DNA from: Tubiluchus corallicola | Lineage: Eukaryota > Priapulida > Priapulimorpha > Priapulimorphida > Tubiluchidae | Assembly (NCBI GenBank): GCA_030141605.1 | Contig: JAQGDQ010000232.1 | Span: 312,001 to 352,390, forward strand | Length of the DNA: 40,390 nt | Reading direction: 5' to 3' | Notes under the pieces: generated by a model | The model's input: the letters and a program-made list of their open reading frames with translations, nothing else | The model's database searches: none | Told to the model about the DNA's origin: nothing | Shown: one piece after another, positions 1 to 29,000 of the stretch | Position numbering within the stretch: position 1 is the stretch's first letter | Layout of the letters: every line of letters begins with the position of its first letter | Position numbers and translations under genes: made by a program

Positions 1-941
1 ATTGCAATTTGCACAGATTTCACCTGTAAATACAAGTTCAAGTGCAGTAATTTAAGCAACACAAGAAGTTGCATTCACAGTAACTACATTTTAGTAAAAA
101 CTCACTAATGTTCTTTTGACAATGATTATAACTATAACTATAATCAATGTGAGAAAAGAAAAAGTTTGTGTACAGGCCAAAAACCCTTATCAACAACTTG
201 AAAAAGCTAAGAAACGACTCAAGAATTATTGTAATGCTATAGTGGTAGGCTTCAAATAATTTGAAGAAAATGCAAAAACATTTTTGCTCCATTTTTTATT
301 CATCTGGTTTCTAAACATTCTATTTACGAGATTAATATGGCTTTATTAAAATTTAATCTTGTATCAGCAGTTTCAACAACAGAAAATAACATTGATTACA
401 TAAAATATTCATACATCCTATCTAGCTAAATGGTTCAAAACAAACAAACTGTTACTATATCATTTAAAACAAAATTTATCATTAGATTCAGATCCGAAAT
501 GAACTAATTCAGAAAGATAAGAACTTAATAAAACACAATAAAACTATTACACATAAAAAATGGAAATTTCTGAGACTAATTCTAAACGAGTATCTAGATT
601 GGAGCCTCACGTGTGCATGATCAGATTGAAAATAAAAAGTTCAAGAGTTTAAAGGCATAGGCTGACACACTAACCTATACGTGGAAATTATAAAGAAACC
701 AAAGGACTAATAAATTAATTTGGTAACCTGTTGAACACAAATGCATTTTTGTTAATATTACACATAAAAAGAATGCTAAATTGCTAATGACCATCAACAT
801 CAATTGTGTAACTTTCGTATTTCATTAGTACTTTTGAAAAATTTCTTTATGAGGTAAGTTTTAAAAATTGAAAGGAAATGACAGCATTTCACTTCGAGAC
901 TTATTCTGTCCCATAGCACTTGTCCCACATAAGCAATGAAG
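1..941. other. Intergenic, no gene seen
   Basis: AT-rich sequence without splice-flanked open segments or recognisable domains on either strand. The 84-codon minus frame at 38-292 is rich in Phe, Tyr, Cys and Ser and looks like chance translation of AT-rich DNA. Confidence 0.6.
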
Positions 942-1905
942 TACTTTGTTGAATTTGTTTACATCGTCTTGGTTTATCTACTTTGCTGAATTAGTTTACA
1001 TTGTCTTGGTTTATCTACTTTGTTGAATTTGTTTACATCGTCTTGGTTTATCTACTTTGTTGAATTTGTTTACATTGTCTTGGTTTATCTACTTTGTTGA
1101 ATTTGTTTACATCGTCTTGGTTTATCTACTTTGTTGAATTTGTTTACATCGTCTTGGTTTATCTACTTTGTTGAATTTGTTTACATTGTCTTGGTTTATC
1201 TACTTTGTTGAATTTGTTTACATCGTCTTGGTTTATCTACTTTGTTGAATTTGTTTACATTGTCTTGGTTTATCTACTTTGTTGAATTTGTTTACATCGT
1301 CTTGGTTTATCTACTTTGTTGAATTTGTTTACATCGTCTTGGTTTATCTACTTTGTTGAATTTGTTTACATCGTCTTGGTTTATCTACTTTGTTGAATTT
1401 GTTTACATCGTCTTGGTTTATCTACTTTGTTGAATTTGTTTACATCGTCTTGGTTTATCTACTTTGTTGAATTTGTTTACATCGTCTTGGTTTATCTACT
1501 TTGTTGAATTTGTTTACATTGTCTTGGTTTATCTACTTTGTTGAATTTGTTTACATCGTCTTGGTTTATCTACTTTGTTGAATTTGTTTACATCATCTTG
1601 GTTTATCTACTTTGTTGAATTTGTTTACATCGTCTTGGTTTATCTACTTTGTTGAATTTGTTTACATCGTCTTGGTTTATCTACTTTGTTGAATTTGTTT
1701 ACATCGTCTTGGTTTATCTACTTTGTTGAATTTGTTTACATCGTCTTGGTTTATCTACTTTGTTGAATTTGTTTACATCGTCTTGGTTTATCTACTTTGT
1801 TGAATTTGTTTACATTGTCTTGGTTTATCTACTTTGTTGAATTTGTTTACATCGTCTTGGTTTATCTACCTTGTGGAATTTGTTTACTTCGTCTTGGTTT
1901 ATATT
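942..1905. repeat. 37-bp minisatellite, about 26 copies
   Basis: The unit is 37 bp and contains the segment TTTACATCGTCTTGG. I count 26 tandem copies. Internal copies are otherwise identical and differ at one CpG: it reads CG in most copies, TG in six (near 1001, 1077, 1188, 1261, 1520, 1816) and CA in one (near 1594). The second and last copies carry extra changes, as expected at array edges. There are no spacers, so this is not CRISPR. The homogeneity implies recent expansion or ongoing homogenisation. Confidence 0.97.
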
Positions 1906-3769
1906 CATTATATCTAGTCTTATATTTTTTACGTTTTATTTAACTACATTTTCCAATAAAAACTTTTCCAAAAATTGTTATTGGTGTCACACACACATAT
2001 ATGTGTATACATCCATTTAGTATTTGGCATTGTCTGAAATAATGGAAAGCACTGCAATCCATTTATCTAGTTTGAAAGTGGCGGATAAAAATTTTCATGT
2101 AAAACTCTTATGCATTGTGAAGTTGTTGTGTAAACAAATTCCCATAATGTTGTGGAATCATTTAAATATGAACACAAGGTTAGCAGATGCTCATTGTTCA
2201 GGAAGGTTTTAATATATGAAGTGATCGATACCTATCTTTTTCAATATGTTCGATCTGATCTTGCATACGAGGCCTCCAATTTACGTGTGTAATAGTTTTA
2301 TTGTCTGTTATTAAGTTCTTGTCTGTCTGAAATTGTTTACTTCAGGATCTTATATTGATATACAGTATACTGTATTTTGTTTTCGCAGGATTCAGTGATA
2401 GTAAAACAAGGATTCAATAAACTGTTACGATTTTTAACCCAAAACTTGACATCACATCATTAATGTGGATTAGAAAAGTAGTGACAGTAGGATATATGTA
2501 TATGAAGGAAATCTGTAGAATATACCATTTTTCGACTGTATTAATGATAATTTCTATAATTTTTGTTAGGGCTGTTTCACTAGAATTGCCTTTCCTGAAA
2601 CCAAATTGTTTATTACTCAGAATGCTGTTTTTATTATGTAATGAGATTAATGATTGTAAAACTTTGAAATAAAAGGCAACAAAGATACTGGTCCATGATT
2701 GTTCAGAAGAATTGGATCATCTGATAAAGGTAGATACGACTTTAGGAAATATTTTGTCCTTATTGGGATGGATGTTCTGATTAAATAATTTGCAAGTATT
2801 TATTATGCCATAATCTGTTACTGCACTAATAACAAAACTGCGCTTGTAGGTGGCTTTAAGAACAATTTGTGTTTGTCTTTTTAATTTGATCTGATAATTT
2901 TGATTATACCTTTTTAATGGACAACAATAACAAACTGGATACATTAATAACAGTTCTAGACCACTGAACTTATATAACTGAATTGCATCAAGCTGATAAC
3001 TTACTGTCATTGCATTGAACAACGAGTAATAACAGACTTGAAATTGCAATAAAATAAATCAATTGATCACATCTGTGCACCATAATATACGGCCAGGACT
3101 TGCTTTTCGTTTTGTTCAATCCTGCCTGAAAAAGACTGAAACAGCAAATGAGACAGCGGCACTTTCTGGCATTTTGAATCAAATTTTCATTCTTCACAAC
3201 TTTGACTAAAGTTGCATAAACTGCGAGTTTTACATTCAATTAATGCCAAAATCTTAGCAATGCTCTACAAACATTGAGAAGTGATAAAATTTAAGAAAAA
3301 AAAATTTGAAAGATATAATGTTGTTGTAATAAAAAGTATATTTCCAAGCAGATGTCATAGCTAGCAAAACTGTTTGAATACAGGGTTGAAGGTGCTATGT
3401 GTCATTACTGGATGCTAATATGTTATAACCATTAATCAATTATGATAATTATGAAGTTAGCTTAGTGCATAACATGATTGCCGCATCAAGAATAGTTGCA
3501 AAAGATGCAAATTTGATATTAATAGACCTAAAACACCCACAATTTGGAAATCTAAAATGACAATACTCTGAATTACATGACAAAACCGTGAAAAGTGGGT
3601 AAGAGTAGAAAAAAGCAAATAAAGAGAGGCAAAATGACAGTACAATGACAGTGTACTTAGAGAATGACATCAGTTATGATACCTGGAATAACAATAGTAC
3701 GGTTCTATACTAAATCAATGTAATAGAATCCGCCTAATAAGTACGCAAGCACTCACATAATTAAAACTA
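1906..3769. other. Intergenic, no gene seen
   Basis: Several open frames of 60-110 codons occur (2024-2212 plus, 2463-2672 plus, 2717-3049 minus), but none has a recognisable domain, matching splice sites or conserved-looking composition. I see nothing functional here. Confidence 0.5.
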
Positions 3770-3892
3770 ATTAAAAAAGGCCTGCTTCCCACCTATGACA
3801 GCCAGGCACCATCTCTCTAATTAAACAAAAACAAATTGCAGATTTGCAATAATATCAAAGTAAGTATTTATAAATACATACATACATACATT
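3770..3892 (+). repeat. Possible LINE 3' tail
   Basis: An imperfect hairpin (GGCCTGCT at 3779 against AGCCAGGC at 3800) is followed about 70 bp later by a short (TACA)n tract at about 3876-3892. This layout of terminal hairpin, AT-rich spacer and short tandem tail resembles the two better LINE tails in this window (14662-14794 and 30985-31080). No coding remnant lies upstream, so the assignment is tentative. Confidence 0.3.
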
Positions 3893-6800
3893 TGAATAAT
3901 GGCTAAATCTAATGATACCCAAGTGTGATAAGATACTAGTAATACTTTTTAAAAGTGGCTAAAAAATCAAAAATCCAAACATTATAGGTGTATGTTAACA
4001 GTAAACAGTAAACAGACACTATATAAAATGCTTATGCATTATTGATTATAAACTTGCTTATCTTTTGCTTATAAGCTGGCTTCAGTATTTAAATACACTA
4101 CAGTTTTATATTGTTTTACGTACGTATCCCCATCAGCCTAAGCTAAATTTTGCATTTAAATCTTTCTATTCTAGGGTGCTTCATGCAATATAATTTCCAT
4201 TTGTTATTAAACTGCATACCCTCTTTTATTAAGAAGTTACTTTTAGCAGAGATCGTAGGCTACATATAAAATTAAGTATACTTTATAATAGTCTAATGTC
4301 CACATGCAGTCAGAATTTTAGGTCATGTATACTGATTACAGAAAATACCTACATTTTATGAGATTATAGAGTATTGGTTGATCCTAAAGCACTGAGTTCA
4401 AATTGCCCAAAACCTATGAAAAATGGCTTACTTTTGAGGCTAACTTAAAACATCCAACAAGGTCTTTGCAACTATGTTGATAAATTTCTAATATCGCAGT
4501 AGTAAAATAAATCACTTAGCCAGGCTGTGGATTTTGGTGCCAATGCACAAAAACGACAATAATTTGAATGTGCTACATGTGTGAAATGACCGAGCCTCTC
4601 TGAAAAAATACGTTTCATCAAATTAACCCATAAATATGACAATGAGCAAATAATAATATAAAGCTGTGAGGTTTGCAGTTTCAGAATTATTTAATGTAAG
4701 GATGAAACTGGGTAAAAACTAGAATGTGTCTACGATGGTGTTTTTCATCATCATGTGCAATGCGTAAGACTTGGCAGACCTATGACTGAGATTTACCTGT
4801 CAACAAAATCTGATACATAAAGACATGCAATAATCACCGCTATACTGGTAAGTATAAAAACCTAACAAATACAAGATAAGAAATCCTAGATTAAAACGAT
4901 CTCTTCCATGAGTAATATAAGCATAGCTTTTGTGCCCTTAATTGCAACGTTATAATGAACACACATTGTTTGCTATAATAAAGGTTTTGTCGCATTAAAT
5001 TTTTTCAAAATTAAAAGCAGCCGACAGAACAGTGACATCGTAAACATTCAATGCACAAACTTGAATGATGTATGACAAGTCACGATTTTCAGCGAAACTG
5101 GCGCACGCGAACATCAACGTTCATCACTAGCGATCTATACGCTTACAGAAAATAACAATAATTGAGTATTTGAGTGGGAAAAATGTAGGTGTTGATGTTT
5201 TGAACCGTTTAACAGGAAAAGAAATCAACCCTGTTTTAATTGGTTCTTAAAATGATAGGCTAATTATTCTAGTATTGCAATACCTACTTATTTTTGACAG
5301 CTAGTTGACAAAAATCTCAAAAGTTGAACTCGATTGAGTAAGGGAGAAAACATAATTATATGTGTTGAAACTGTTGATAGATTGTTTTGTCCCGAATTCA
5401 TGCATATGCTTACGGAATCTGATAAACTGATTGTATCTCTGTTTAACGTACAATATTACAATAATTTTTTGCTGGATATATCTGGTTGTGGACATAAGGC
5501 ACAAAGATGGCAGCTCCTCTGATGGTTTGTTGCTTGAACTAGAGCCATCGTGAAGCTGTTTGCACAAAACTTTTACTACCTTATTTGCAAGAACAGGAAC
5601 AAGCCAGCAATGATTGGGTAGAATTTGTAAAGATATTTGTAGCGAAACATTTAAATTCTTGAGCCTACAGCTTGCTGCAACTGGTACGTGTCGGCGCAAA
5701 CACAACCACTTAATCTTCTGAAACTTTGATTATACACCATATAGGTAAGCGATTGAACTGCTGTACGACTGATAATTTTAGCTGCACGTGTATTTTTTGT
5801 AATTTTGGGACTCCAACGCCAACAAGTGCACCATACTCGATTGCTACATTTAAAAAAAAACAAAAGATCTTCATTGATATGGTCGCACCGATGGTATCTT
5901 TCAAATCGGGGCCACAAGAAGGGGCAATGGTGGGATGAAAAACTCCGAAAATTGTTTTAATTTTTGATTGTGTATATACATGTATATTGTAATTGGAGTG
6001 TAAGTGCGCTCTTATTACAATTGTTACAATGTATGTAGGGGTGTGATTTATATTGATTATAATCCTATTTGTACTTCGATCGCTTGTAAAATGCACAACT
6101 CCTGTATGCAAAATTTTTTGAATACCATAATATTCTATAATTATAATTATTCTAGCCTATTACCATCGTTAAAGGAGCAAGAAATATAATAGATATAAAT
6201 ATTATGTAGAATATCGTCCATTACTGGTTATCAATGTATTTATGAACAAAATCTTTCGTTGGTTATTAATACGTTTATTATAATATTCTATTGCTTTACT
6301 TTTTATACTAATTGTTTATATAAATTATATAATTAGTTAGTGAACGAATTACTAAAATTTAGTACAAAATATAAACAAAAATAATTGGTTTATCAATCTA
6401 TGCCAATACATACAAAAACAATTAGCAGTTAAACATACAAATAATAAAATTATAGAAATAAATTTAATAATTCATATGTAATAATCTATAACACTGAGAA
6501 AAACAAGTAGCAACTATTGTAAACAAGCAGTCAGTTAAGCCAAATTCATATTACTACTAATCAGGTACCTCTATAATAAAAGAACTGCGAAAAATCAGAA
6601 CCGCAATGCTAATTAAGTAATTTCAATACTTGAAATTTGATATTAGATAACAGGAAATCTAACTAATCAGATAATAGGTTACATAAATTAATTAAACATA
6701 GTTGGTCAACTAGTAATAAAATATGGACAATTAAAAGCTGCTTAAAAATGATTTCAACAGAATAGTGAACTGATCTGCAGAAAACTACTAAATTGTAAAA

Positions 6801-7730
6801 TGTATGTATATATAGTCCAGACACTTCAAAATTATTGATACAAAACACTTGAAACTGGTGCACACAAAGTTAATTCTTTAAGCTTAAGCTAAACAGAACC
6901 AAAGATAAAATATCACAAAAAAAATTCATCTGGAAAAAGCACAATGTGCCTATCTTTAAAGAGGTTCTAGTGATTTTTAGATTTTTGATTAATTTACTAG
7001 GAAAAACACACAGTTCTAAATAACATGCGAGCATAAGCACACACATAGTTTCTCTCACAGGTTGAGTATGACCGTCAAAATCTCATTTTTCAGATTGCTG
7101 TTGTTGGAAATGACAAAAACACAAAGTTTTTATATTAGAAATACTGCAATTGTAGAATAATGTGTAATGACATTGTATAGTGTCTAGCCTTTACGGCTAC
7201 ATTGAGATTAGTTGCCACTCTGCACTACGAATGAAGCATATTAATGTTCTATAACAGGTATATTTCAAATAAAAACATAGCTCTCTGTTTTTGTAAACAC
7301 AATAATGTAAAAACTATATCTCACAAGTTAGTCTTGATGCATTTTTTGGTAGTTTCGGCCATTATCTAATACAGTTGTATAATTCAACACTGCATCCTTT
7401 TCCTTTGTGAAGCAGTAATTCTGAAAATGTCTTGCCTTACATACTTTCATAAAGCATGGATTTATTACATGCCTGTTTTTAGAACCAATAATTTAGACTG
7501 AAAATTAACTAAGTAGTATCCTTTTAAAACAAACTGCATTAAGAAAACAAAGCTTAACAGTTAATGGGGAAAAATAAATTTAAGCAAAAAAAGAAAACCA
7601 TTTTTTTTCTTGTGACACAGATATATGCTACTAGATTTTCCTTCAGTAAGGGCTGTATGAAGGGAATGTCATTAACAGGGTACAACTATTTCGTCGAACG
7701 TCTTTGTATAGCCGAGATTGCATAGACCAC
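3893..7730. other. Intergenic, unassigned
   Basis: AT-rich sequence with overlapping open frames on both strands around 5301-6111. These lack recognisable domains, and their frames conflict with one another. Non-AT-rich patches at 5480-5940 could be an old element or a diverged exon. I could not connect them with splice sites. Confidence 0.4.
7461..7466 (-). promoter_or_regulatory. Candidate polyadenylation signal
   Basis: AATAAA on the minus strand, about 580 nt beyond the distal stop (8046) of the cadherin-like gene. It is a plausible poly(A) signal for that gene, but in DNA this AT-rich a chance match is likely. Confidence 0.25.
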
Positions 7731-7749
7731 TGCCACCAGAGGGCTCACT
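7731..7749 (+). promoter_or_regulatory. CTCF-like motif
   Basis: The segment CCACCAGAGGGC, within a GC-richer island in AT-rich DNA, closely matches the core of the bilaterian CTCF binding site. It lies beyond the 3' end of the cadherin-like gene. This is a single motif match and only meaningful if the species has CTCF. The same string also occurs inside some repeats. Confidence 0.3.
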
Positions 7750-8217
7750 TCCACAGCCTGCTAAAATTTATCCTGCCTAGTATTGTGCAAATCTACATCC
7801 ACCAATTTCAACTGTTGGATGTGAGACAAATGTTTTATGTTATATCATACCTTTTTAACATTTTGTGAATATTGCCGGCTACTATCTACAGGCTACAGAT
7901 ATCTAATGAGACTTTTAGTCCAGAAAATGTTTAGTTGGACTTTTTATCAGTAGAAATAAAGCCCGAGAAACAAGAATAATTTTCCTCATCTTTTTGGTTA
8001 ATCTACTCTGACGTCATAGTTGGTATTTCAATAATATTACCACCATCAGTTTCCCTCTTGGAGATCTGCTGAGGAATTTTGTACTGTTTTGTCAGAAATT
8101 TCACTATTAACAGGAAGAGGGACTCCTGTCACACGTGTGTATTCAGAAAGATCGTTCTTATGCACCTTTTCTGATGTTTCAAAATTAAAATGTTCTGCTG
8201 GTACATCAGTTACATTT

Positions 8218-25180
<16,963 letters not shown>

Positions 25181-26857
25181 AACAGCAACTCAAGTTGACA
25201 TTCATTATGTAACACTCTAGACAAAATAAAGACAAAATTGTAGATTAAGTAAATAACTTCAAGTAGAATTAACATATATACTTGTACAACTGTAACTAAC
25301 ACACAGCGCTGCTAGCCCAGACACCATTAACAGGAGTGACAGGACCAAATACAATAAATTATTTAAAGGATAATACAACGTTAATAAACCATAGCTCAAA
25401 ATAATATAACGTATAAAATACTGAAAGGGAAAAATAAATTTTTCACAAAAGACTGAAGTGAAGGAATTACTACCACGAAAATCTAACTGCATATTCGCAT
25501 GGTAGTTCTTCACTGTTGCGTGCATTTCACCATTTGCTGGCTATGGCACCTGTTCTCGGAATCACATTGCACTAATAGTAGGCTTAGTGTTACATTGAAC
25601 TTGTCTGTTCAGTTCTGGCGTGATCCATACTTGTGGCAAAATAACCAAAAATAATCAACAAGCAAAATAGGCAGCTAGGCCTATAAGTTCTGTAATTTTC
25701 AAAAAATAAATTGCGTATGTACAATGGTACTGTCTGAGAAATAATGGTATCACTGAAGAAAAAAAAACATTTACACAAAATAGGTTAGGTAATATACGTA
25801 ATAGGAGGCCGGGTTAGTCTCAAACAACCTGAACAGGAACCCTCATGTTGATCATATTATTTTTCGGGCCAATAGATAAGACGATAATAGATAAGACGAT
25901 AAGACGCATAGGAATGATAAATCAGGGCTGCATTTCATCGTGCAGTAGAAATAGAGTATCCGATCAATTACATGGACACGCGCGGCGTGCGCATTGTTTA
26001 ATCACCTGAGTTATTAACTATTATAAGACCATCAGTTTTAATTTTATTTTGCATAGTAACAAATACTTTTCTAGATCACTACGAAAATTATTTTGGCATG
26101 AACAGCACTAAATTATTGAATTTTGTACAATACAACAAACGCACTATTATTAAAGCCCGTTCTTTTCTCGTGTTGTGGGCCTTGGAATTCACTTAATACT
26201 AATATTAATCTCTTGAGCTCAGCTTCGTAAATCACCAAGGAGAATGTCTGTCTTAATGCTTAGCTCTGTTGTACTACAAGTTATGCAGTTTGTGCTTCCC
26301 ATATTCTGCTGAGTTAATCCCTCAGACTTAATTAATTATCACTAACAGCAATGGTGTAATAGCATGCAAACGAAACTAACTTTCGCGGTATTATAGTAAT
26401 TAACAATTAACTAATGAAGTGATTTGTTAAATTGAATATAATTTACAAAGTTTATGAAATTCAGCCGACAGAGGAAAAATGAATTACCAGGCTAACGGCG
26501 GCGCAACAATGTGCATGATGACATACTAACAATGATTTCATTGATTTGCGAAAACGGCGCAGCGTGGCATGAGCGATCAGTAACCAGTAACCTTTCATTT
26601 CATTCATAGATAGATTCTTAGATAAAGCATTGTGGATATACACATCAAAAGTAAATATAGCCATTTAATTATTAGTCAGTAGTCACAGCCCACAGTAAAA
26701 AAACTTGTTAATTGATATAATTATAGGGTGACTAATCTTAACTATTGGCTTAACTATTAACATCTAATCGCAAGCAATGCAAAGAAAATGCAATATCTTG
26801 GTGTGAGTGATGGCAGGATTATCCAAAACACATGTTACAAAGCGCTGTCACCTAGAT
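25181..26857. other. 5' flank of cadherin-like gene, intergenic
   Basis: This should contain the promoter and 5' UTR of the cadherin-like gene (minus strand), but I see no clear TATA box or initiator. Frames at 25259-25525, 25590-25778 and 26461-26664 have no recognisable features. Confidence 0.45.
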
Positions 26858-27310
26858 TAGGGGTGAGCATCGCACGTTCGAGTTCGAACGTTCGAATCGA
26901 ATTCGAACGCTCGAACTAGATTCGAACGAGTTTTTTTAGTTCGAACTCGATTCGAATCCAAAACTATAGATTCAAATAATTCAGCACTTCAATCACATAT
27001 GTTCCTGATCACTAAAACGATTGAAACAACATGCAATTAGCGTAATTTAGCAGTGATTTCTGTGCACGATTTTAAACAAATTACTAGTCGTTTTATTGCA
27101 GAACAAAATCTAGTATTACACATGATCTTTAATAGACTAATTAGTAAGACTAATTTTTACTGGTGGTTCGAAAACTTGTTCGAAAATCGTTCAATCTCGA
27201 TTCGAATTCGGTTCGAATTCGAAACATTGAAGTTCGGTTCGATTCGAATTCGAAAGTCACAAATTCAGTTCGATTCGAATTCGCTTTCTGGTAGAGAATG
27301 CTCACCCCTA
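26858..27310. mobile_element. MITE with TTCGAA-rich ends
   Basis: The ends are TAGGGGTGAGCAT (26858-26870) and ATGCTCACCCCTA (27298-27310), perfect 13-bp inverted repeats. Flanking CCTAGA and CTCTAGG are similar but not an exact target duplication. Both subterminal regions are dense in TTCGAA and TTCGAAC motifs (26879-26960 and 27165-27290) that could fold on themselves. No transposase is present. The terminal GGGGTG suggests a hAT-type non-autonomous element. The 110-codon frame at 27053-27385 runs out of the element and is spurious. Confidence 0.85.
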
Positions 27311-27673
27311 CCTCTAGGAAGCTATTACATTTACAATGTGTTAGGTCCCGTTTTTGTCAAGCAGGCAATTAAATGCGCAATGTAACTTAAATTTGCTGAT
27401 AATCACTAATTACGTAGCACTTTTGGAGGAAGAGGATTAGAAAGTACTTACTCCTTCGTTTCTCGTTTCAACAACTTTTCACAAATCATTACTATAATTT
27501 GTTACTGTTACTATATTACGAGTACTGTAACTTGAATTTAATTGCTATTCACTAAAGCTATGTAGAACTTAAAGGAGGACTACAAAACACTTGCTCGTTC
27601 TTCCTCCATGCAGTAACCATTCACAAGTCGTTATTGTTAATGTGCTGTTGTACTCGTTATCATAGAATAAATT

Positions 27674-27955
27674 TATTCTGTTCTGTTCTATTCTATTCTA
27701 TTCTATTCTATTCTATTCTATTCTATTCTATTCTATTCTATTCTATTCTATTCTATTTTATTCCATCTGTTATATCTATTCCATCCTGTCCTGTCCTGTC
27801 GCGTCCCATCCCATTCCATTCCGTTCCGTTCCATTCCATTCCATTCTATTCTATTCTATTCTATTCTATTCTATTCTATTCTATTCTATTCTATTCTATT
27901 CTATTCTATTCTATTCTATTCTATTCTATTCTATTCTATTCCATTCCATTTAATT
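27674..27955. repeat. (TTCTA)n pentanucleotide repeat
   Basis: Two long TTCTA tracts (about 27674-27756 and 27841-27945) flank a degenerate core of TTCCA, TCCTG and TTCCG units (27757-27840). The degenerate core between pure arms implies re-expansion of both flanks. The long open frame across it is an artefact of the five-base period. Confidence 0.97.
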
Positions 27956-28690
27956 TTTTATTGTTTTTTACTGTTAATCAAATCGAACTAGAAGCCTGGC
28001 CATCAAAAAGTAATCAAACATCAAGGAATAAAAGTATTATAAAACTATGTAGTAAAACTACGCATATGCATTACGCTTAAAAATCGAAACATAATTTTTA
28101 TAAGTCCAAACGTACAGGTGGCCTGCTGATAGGACTCTAGTCAGGCAGGTTTTAAGTCAATAGACTCCTTTGCCACTCCTTAGTTATAATGACCAACAGA
28201 ACCATGACACTGTACAGGAAGTTCAGCACTAACTGTAGTTTCTTTGTCTGGAAGCTCTGATTTGCGGTGTGTTACTGTGTCGTGACAGGTTTGATACGTA
28301 TTCATCATTTAAGACAGGATCAACTAGCTTTTCATTCGCTTTGTCAGTAGCCAAACGAAGATGTGTCCATTGCGGCGATATTCACCTTCTAAATCTTATC
28401 CATATATTCTACCCCTTACGATCTTCTACATACATACGGATGATGCATGATACAACTAACAACTGTTACTGGAAGTTATATTCATAGGAGTTACCACATA
28501 GGAGTTTTAGCTATATAAACAATTACATAGGCGCACAAGAGGAAATTTCACAAGGGGGCGTATGGAATTTGCTCTGAACTTTTTTAAAGTTACCCTAATG
28601 TGACTGGTTTTCAAATAAGTGCAAACAACGGGATACATAATTATGTAGGGAATGTATTGACAGTTTTTCAGCTATCAATCGATCGTCAGT
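27956..28690. other. Intergenic, no gene seen
   Basis: No recognisable coding sequence, RNA gene or complete element. Confidence 0.5.
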
Positions 28691-29000
28691 CGATGCGGAA
28701 TTCATTCTAGTATGTCCATCGTAGATCCATCGTCACGATAAATTGCAACTTGGTGGAGCCTTATACCCCGTTTACACGATGCGACAAAATCGGATTGTCG
28801 GATGAATCGTTTACACGGTCAGGCAAAGTCGTCCGACAAAATCGGATGGCGTCGGACAGACTTTGTCCGATATCATGTAAACGGGAAAATTTAATGTCCC
28901 ACGTCGATCGACTTGTCGGACGATGTCGGACGATAGTCGGGAATTGCTCAACTTTTCGCCCGACAATCTTCCGACTTCGGGAATAGCAGCCAATAGTAAT
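28690..29000. mobile_element. CCCGTTTACA inverted-repeat MITE-like element
   Basis: CCCGTTTACACGAT (28767-28780) is opposed by ATCATGTAAACGGG (28872-28885), 13 of 14 bases matching as inverted repeats. Internally and on to about 28990 the sequence is built of repeated TCCGAC, GTCGGA and CGTTTACACG motifs. Overlapping frames on both strands here are translations of these palindromes. Exact boundaries and target duplication were not found. Confidence 0.6.

Noticed and set aside
942-1905. CRISPR-like direct repeats
   Set aside because: Units are contiguous 37-bp copies with no unique spacers, in an animal genome.
2717-3239. Minus frames of 110 and 83 codons
   Set aside because: No domain, no coherent splice sites, and AT-rich codon composition typical of chance frames.
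5301-6111. Overlapping 133-134-codon minus frames
   Set aside because: They conflict with one another and with plus-strand frames, show no recognisable domain, and I could not join them with splice sites. A diverged exon or old element remains possible.
25259-25525. 88-codon minus frame with hydrophobic C-terminal half, upstream of the cadherin start
   Set aside because: It ends before the cadherin ATG and no splice site links it; the signal peptide at 25180 is a better start.
27634-28080. 148-codon open frame
   Set aside because: It translates the TTCTA pentanucleotide tract; the regular FYSIL pattern comes from the 5-bp period.
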